Positions 40,992-44,661 of a stretch of 44,661 nucleotides of DNA are shown here, one piece after another (within the stretch, counting starts at the first letter, position 1; every line of letters starts with the position of its first letter). A model generated the notes under the pieces. The model was not told the origin of the DNA and did not search any database. It saw only the letters and a program-made list of their open reading frames with translations. The position numbers and the translations under genes are program-made. Origin of the DNA: Psychrobacter sp. (GTDB taxonomy: Bacteria; Pseudomonadota; Gammaproteobacteria; Pseudomonadales; Moraxellaceae); contig JARIDJ010000014.1 in NCBI GenBank assembly GCA_029267175.1, forward strand, positions 1-44,661. The letters are read 5' to 3'.

Positions 40992-41894
40992 TTAATCAAT
41001 CGAGCCATTACGCGCAAAAGTTGGCATACTAAGGCCAGGCGGTTTATGCATCCAAATATAGACCGCTTTACCTGCTAAGTTCTCATCAGGAACAAAACCC
41101 CAAAAGCGGCCATCTAAGCTACGATCGCGATTGTCGCCCATCACAAAGTAGTTATCGTCAGGGACGGTAATACGCCACTGATTGCCCTCTGAGCTTACTA
41201 CCTCTGGAGCTTGTTGCTGCAAGAATGGCGCGTATTGTGAACTATTCATACCTGCCAAATAGCGTACTAAATGCTCATGATCGCCTTGCGTTTCTTTAAA
41301 ATACTGAGCTTGGTTTTCTTCTAACTGGCCCATTTGTATCGCTTCAGTTTCAGATAGACTCTGACCCGGAGCCACTTGACCGGCTGAGTAGAGCTGTGAA
41401 GTCAATTCAGGATTGGCTGCATAGTCGACCGCCTCAGTCTGGATAGCTACCCCATTTATAGCAAGCGTGCCATTATCATAGCTGACGGTATCGCCTGGCA
41501 AGCCAATAACGCGCTTAATGTAATGAACACTAGGATTCTCAGGATAGCGAAACACTACTACATCGCCATGTTCAGGATGGCCGGTATCGATGACTTTATT
41601 ATAAGTTAAGGGCAAGCGGACGCCATAAGCATATTTATTAACGGCAATAAAATCGCCAGTATATAGCGTCGGCACCATCGAAGAGGATGGAATATTAAAA
41701 GGCTCTATCAAAAATGAGCGTACTACCAACACCACCGCCAATACAGGGAAAAAATCATAAGCCCAGCGTACAGGCAAACTCTCTTGACCGCGGCCCCGCG
41801 TTTTACGCTGCTTGAGAGTCAGTTTATCTAATAGCCAAATAAATCCTAAACCTAGGGTCAACGGCACTAAAATTAAATTAAAATCAAAATCCAT
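40992..41894 (-). CDS. lepB: Signal peptidase I
   Basis: Inner-membrane Ser/Lys protease that removes signal peptides of exported proteins, 300 aa from the preferred ATG. There are two N-terminal helices (about 5-22 and 48-63). The catalytic Ser is S72 in IPSSSMVPTL and the Lys is K127 in HYIKRVIGLPGD. The GDNRDRSLDGRFWG box completes the family signature. An upstream TTG (41909) opens the frame five codons earlier, but ATG 41894 has AAGG 8 bases before it. It lies downstream of lepA, separated by a stable hairpin. Confidence 0.97.
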   Translation of the reverse strand: MDFDFNLILVPLTLGLGFIWLLDKLTLKQRKTRGRGQESLPVRWAYDFFPVLAVVLVVRSFLIEPFNIPSSSMVPTLYTGDFIAVNKYAYGVRLPLTYNKVIDTGHPEHGDVVVFRYPENPSVHYIKRVIGLPGDTVSYDNGTLAINGVAIQTEAVDYAANPELTSQLYSAGQVAPGQSLSETEAIQMGQLEENQAQYFKETQGDHEHLVRYLAGMNSSQYAPFLQQQAPEVVSSEGNQWRITVPDDNYFVMGDNRDRSLDGRFWGFVPDENLAGKAVYIWMHKPPGLSMPTFARNGSID

Positions 41895-41934
41895 CAACGC
41901 GCCCTTCAACTATCAAAATAAAAATGACTAAATT

Positions 41935-41980
41935 TTTATACCGCTAGAAAACAACCTTCGTTATCTAATAGCGGTATAAA
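41935..41980 (-). promoter_or_regulatory. Perfect 12-bp inverted repeat between lepA and lepB
   Basis: TTTATACCGCTA (41935-41946) and TAGCGGTATAAA (41969-41980) enclose 22 nt. On the minus strand the stem is followed by ATAAAAATTT, mildly T-rich. It could partly terminate lepA transcripts, stabilise mRNA ends or be a protein-binding palindrome. It ends about 41 bp before the lepB ATG. Confidence 0.7.
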
Positions 41981-42013
41981 TGTTAATAACTTAATTTTAG
42001 GTTTATAAGCTTA

Positions 42014-43813
42014 TTAACTATCCACCTGTAAAACGGCTAAGAAGGCCTCCTGTGGAATCTCCACGTTACCGACTTGCTTCATGCGTTTTTTACCCGCCTT
42101 TTGCTTGGAGAGTAGTTTTTTCTTACGTGAGACATCACCGCCATAACATTTCGCTAGTACGTCTTTGCGCATGGCTTTGACGGTACTACGACCAATAATC
42201 TGACTACCAATAGCCGCTTGAATAGCGACATCGAACATCTGGCGCGGGATTAGCTCTTTCATCTTTGTCACTAGCTGATTACCACGAAAACGTGCTTGAT
42301 CCTGATGGACAATCATCGCTAGGGCATCCACTTTATCGCCATTGATAAGGACATCAACTTTGACTAATTTATCGACTTGATAACGCTCAAAATTATAGTC
42401 TAATGAGGCAAAACCGCGAGACACTGACTTTAGGCGATCGAAAAAGTCCATCACCACCTCGCCCATCGGAATATCAAAGATCAGCTGTACTTGACGACCC
42501 ATAAAACGCATATCGACCTGTACGCCGCGGCGCTCAATACATAGCGTCATGACATTACCTAGATACTCTTGCGGCACTAAAATCTGACAGCGGGCAATCG
42601 GCTCACGGAATTCTTCAATATTATTGGGTTCAGGTAAGCGCGAGGGGTTATCGACATAAATAATATCGCCGTTTTTCTTTTCAATCTCATAGATAACCGA
42701 GGGCGCAGTAGTGATTAGATCCAAGTCATATTCGCGCTCTAAACGCTCTTGGATAATCTCCATGTGTAGCATGCCCAAAAAGCCGCAGCGAAAACCAAAA
42801 CCTAGCGCGTCAGACGTATCCGGCTCAAAAAATAGCGAGGCATCATTGATTTGTAGTTTTTGCAAAGCCTCACGAAACTTCTCAAAATCATTGGCATCAA
42901 CAGGGAACATACCTGAATAGACCTGCGGGGTGATTTGTTTAAAACCTGGAATACGGTCAACATCTGGCGTTTTGGCCAGCGTAATGGTATCGCCTACTGG
43001 AGCACCGGCAATGTCTTTAATACCAGCGATAATAAAGCCAACTTCACCCGCCTCCAAGATACCCGTGTCTAAAGGTTTGGGCGTAAATACCCCAATTGAG
43101 CTGACCGGATGCGACTCTTGAGTAGATTTAATATAAATCTTATCGCCTTTTTTTACCGTTCCTTCACGCACGCGCACTAATGACACTACGCCCAAATAAC
43201 TATCAAACCATGAGTCAATAATCAACGCCTGTAGCGGCGCTTCACGATCACCAGTAGGCGGCGGAATAAACTCCACTAACGCTTCTAATAGTTTATCTAC
43301 TCCCAAGCCTGACTTAGCAGACACGCGCGGCGCATCAACGGCATCGATACCGATGATATCTTCAATCTCTTGAATCACGCGCTCAGGCTCAACTTGTGGC
43401 AAGTCGATTTTATTGAGCACAGCCATCACTTCTAAGCCCAAATCAACAGCGGTATAACAGTTGGCTACGGACTGCGCTTCAACGCCTTGCGCGGCATCAA
43501 CGACCAGCAGCGCCCCTTCACAAGCGGCTAATGAGCGCGAAACCTCATAAGAGAAGTCGACGTGGCCGGGAGTATCGATAAAGTTAAGCTGATAACGCTC
43601 ACCATTTGGATGATCATAAAACAAGGTAACCGATTGCGCCTTGATAGTGATACCGCGCTCACGCTCGATATCCATAGAATCAAGCACTTGCGCCTGCATC
43701 TCACGATCTTGCAGCGCGCCGCACATCTGGATAAAACGATCGGCAAGGGTCGACTTACCATGATCGATATGGGCAATAATAGAAAAGTTACGAATATTGG
43801 CTAATGCAGTCAC
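42014..43813 (-). CDS. lepA: Elongation factor 4 (LepA)
   Basis: Translation GTPase of 599 aa that acts on the ribosome, aiding initiation or ribosome biogenesis. The G domain has [43 protein letters not shown] and NKIDLPQ; the LepA-specific C-terminal domain includes [26 protein letters not shown]. The length matches E. coli LepA (599 aa). The start is GTG, with AGG a few bases upstream. It heads the lepA-lepB-DUF4845-rnc-era-recO series, the usual gammaproteobacterial order. Confidence 0.98.
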   Translation of the reverse strand: MTALANIRNFSIIAHIDHGKSTLADRFIQMCGALQDREMQAQVLDSMDIERERGITIKAQSVTLFYDHPNGERYQLNFIDTPGHVDFSYEVSRSLAACEGALLVVDAAQGVEAQSVANCYTAVDLGLEVMAVLNKIDLPQVEPERVIQEIEDIIGIDAVDAPRVSAKSGLGVDKLLEALVEFIPPPTGDREAPLQALIIDSWFDSYLGVVSLVRVREGTVKKGDKIYIKSTQESHPVSSIGVFTPKPLDTGILEAGEVGFIIAGIKDIAGAPVGDTITLAKTPDVDRIPGFKQITPQVYSGMFPVDANDFEKFREALQKLQINDASLFFEPDTSDALGFGFRCGFLGMLHMEIIQERLEREYDLDLITTAPSVIYEIEKKNGDIIYVDNPSRLPEPNNIEEFREPIARCQILVPQEYLGNVMTLCIERRGVQVDMRFMGRQVQLIFDIPMGEVVMDFFDRLKSVSRGFASLDYNFERYQVDKLVKVDVLINGDKVDALAMIVHQDQARFRGNQLVTKMKELIPRQMFDVAIQAAIGSQIIGRSTVKAMRKDVLAKCYGGDVSRKKKLLSKQKAGKKRMKQVGNVEIPQEAFLAVLQVDS

Positions 43814-44210
43814 AAAGCGCCTACTAAATAAGAGGTGATAGAGTATGGTAATTAAAACAATGATTAGTCATGCCTGTCTTTATACTTTATCTAAAAAGAC
43901 ACGGTTTAAAAGACACAGCTAGCAACGGAGCGATAGTCATTTATGGTATAACCATTTATAGTACAGTCACTTATACCATAATAAGTGATGATATAAGTCG
44001 CGCTATAGGCTCCATACTAGAGATCAGCATGTCTGCGTATTCTAGCAGTTTTTGGCTATAAAGTAAGGCGATTTCGTTGGCAAGCGATTGATTTATTAGT
44101 GCTAATCCTATCCTCTGACTCAATCACTCATCTTGAACAGCATTAATAGCGCCTCAATCGCCACAAAAATAGAGTTCGATTAAAGAGCTGGCAGAGAAAA
44201 TGAACAGGCA
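43814..44210. other. lepA upstream region with 15-bp tandem repeat
   Basis: About 397 bp between lepA (minus) and the tRNA terminator. It contains three 15-bp direct repeats from 43938 and an overlapping perfect 11-bp inverted repeat, plus two AAAAGACAC copies near 43893-43918. The lepA promoter should be here. A small open frame in the region (43870-44061) has no ribosome-binding site or recognisable sequence. Confidence 0.55.
43938..43982. repeat. Three 15-bp tandem repeats with an 11-bp inverted repeat
   Basis: CATTTATGGTATAAC, CATTTATAGTACAGT and CACTTATACCATAAT start at 43938, 43953 and 43968, exactly 15 bp apart. TTATGGTATAA (43941-43951) and TTATACCATAA (43971-43981) form a perfect inverted repeat across the first and third unit. 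The array lies about 125 bp upstream of the lepA start. Confidence 0.75.
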
Positions 44211-44243
44211 AAAAAAAACCAATCGCAAAGGATTGGCTTTTTT
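44211..44243 (-). terminator. Terminator of the tRNA-Met transcript
   Basis: On the minus strand AAAAAAG-CCAATC, loop CTTTGC, GATTGG and then more than six T. It is about 38 bp after the tRNA 3' end. Confidence 0.88.
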
Positions 44244-44280
44244 AAAGCTATTCAAATAAGTCGAACCGCTTTTGTATAAA

Positions 44281-44357
44281 TGGTGGCGATGAAGAGACTT
44301 GAACTCTTGACCTCACGATTATGAGTCGTGCGCTCTAACCAGCTGAGCTACATCGCC
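44281..44357 (-). tRNA. tRNA-Met(CAT), elongator type
   Basis: A full 77-nt cloverleaf on the minus strand: acceptor GGCGATG / CATCGCC, D arm with AGCTGGTTA, anticodon stem CACGA / TCGTG with loop CTCATAA (anticodon CAT), T arm AAGAG-TTCAAGT-CTCTT, discriminator A and an encoded CCA. The body resembles elongator tRNA-Met rather than initiator (no CCC/GGG triplet in the anticodon stem and a normal first acceptor pair) or tRNA-Ile2. It is transcribed from its own promoter and ended by a hairpin. Confidence 0.96.
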
Positions 44358-44371
44358 ATTTAAGGCTCGGT

Positions 44372-44400
44372 ATAATACCGATACCAAGGCCTATCGTCAA
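44372..44400 (-). promoter_or_regulatory. Sigma-70-type promoter of tRNA-Met
   Basis: On the minus strand TTGACG (plus 44395-44400), a 17-bp spacer and TATTAT (plus 44372-44377), about 15 bp before the tRNA 5' end. The bases after the -10 are GC-rich (ACCGAGCC), a discriminator type linked to (p)ppGpp repression of stable RNA promoters. The -10 lies within the palindrome CGGTATAATACCG (44368-44380). Confidence 0.75.
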
Positions 44401-44502
44401 CCCCTAAACCAAAACTTTTGCAAAAAACATGAGTTTTTATTTAAATAATTGGTCAAGAATTTTGGTACTAATGATAAAACTGACATTACAATAAAAAAGG
44501 TT

Positions 44503-44661
44503 TGGTAGACCGATAAGCCGGGTTCTGTCGTGGGCAATCATTCCTCTAGGCGTATCATCGCTAATACGCTCAAGCAACCTACCCGCATCGAACGCGGGCC
44601 GCGCCATATCGATGCCTATTTGGTCTTGCTACGCGTGGAGTTTACCCTGCCGTGAGATGTT
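44503..44661 (-). ncRNA. rnpB: RNase P RNA, 3' part (5' end outside window)
   Basis: The catalytic RNA of ribonuclease P, class A. On the minus strand the segment reads GGTAAACTCCACGCG, then GCAAGACCAAATAGG, a hairpin-rich part, AGGTTGCTTGAG, CCTAGAGGAATGATTGCC and the universal 3' end ACAGAACCCGGCTTATCGG. These match E. coli M1 RNA block by block. The gene runs off the window's end, so only about 159 nt are seen. A T-run (CCTTTTTTAT) directly follows its 3' end on the minus strand and may terminate it. Confidence 0.96.

Noticed and set aside
43870..44061. Open frame of 63 codons upstream of lepA
   Set aside because: No ribosome-binding site; it runs through the tandem repeat array and its translation is low-complexity Ile/Tyr/Ser. 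Chance frame.
44281..44357. Initiator tRNA or tRNA-Ile2(CAT)
   Set aside because: The anticodon stem lacks the three G-C pairs of initiators and the overall body matches elongator tRNA-Met; tRNA-Ile2 cannot be fully excluded from sequence alone but fits less well.

Overview
The window looks like chromosomal DNA of a Moraxellaceae gammaproteobacterium, most probably Psychrobacter. This rests on protein character and gene order: gacS facing cysM-(exonuclease)-rlmD-relA, lepA-lepB-DUF4845-rnc-era-recO, an OprF/OmpA-type porin, and moderate-to-low GC with many polar Asn/Gln/Asp-rich extensions. It is an inference, not a database result. I found no insertion sequence, prophage, CRISPR array or rRNA operon. 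Almost everything is core chromosome.

Layout. 1-1233: 3' end of ileS overlapping lspA. 1463-4221: four accessory genes (BamE-like lipoprotein, glutathione transferase, macro-domain protein, cold-shock/DUF1294 membrane protein) that separate lspA from fkpB, genes adjacent in many relatives. 4374-6838: fkpB, tas-type aldo-keto reductase, PlsC-type acyltransferase. 7178-11151: hflX (TTG start), an LrgA/LrgB pair and a lytic transglycosylase. 11271-13232: rpsB-tsf on the minus strand. 13613-18076: a five-gene minus-strand signalling operon. 18420-20668: Bcr/CflA-type efflux pump and a crotonase. 20767-24264: hybrid kinase GacS, divergent from cysM, a PolB-like 3'-5' exonuclease, rlmD, relA and mutM (24618-31979). 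32091-36145: small exported protein, typA and an OmpA/OprF porin. 36724-37503: a FimT/GspH-type pseudopilin with a very long leader. 37558-43813: recO, era, rnc, DUF4845, lepB and lepA, transcribed in the order lepA to recO. 44281-44661: tRNA-Met(CAT) with a clear promoter and terminator, then the 3' part of rnpB.

The best candidate for an undescribed system is the operon at 13613-18076. In transcription order it encodes a solute-binding lipoprotein, a membrane-anchored PAS/HPt/HATPase kinase built on the CheA catalytic plan but without a CheW-binding domain, a stand-alone CheY-like receiver, and two CheX-type phosphatases that both keep the ExxN motif. No receptor, CheW, CheR, CheB or flagellar gene is in the window. 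It reads as a complete periplasm-to-cytoplasm phosphosignalling circuit with an unknown output.

Other points to check are a RelA whose EXDD motif reads QFDD, an insertion of about 50 residues inside the GacS receiver domain, an 89-residue pre-cleavage leader on the pseudopilin, and several perfect inverted repeats in intergenic DNA. The repeats are at 6952-6979, 24364-24400, 28361-28387, 41935-41980 and 43941-43981; the last overlaps a 3 x 15-bp tandem repeat.
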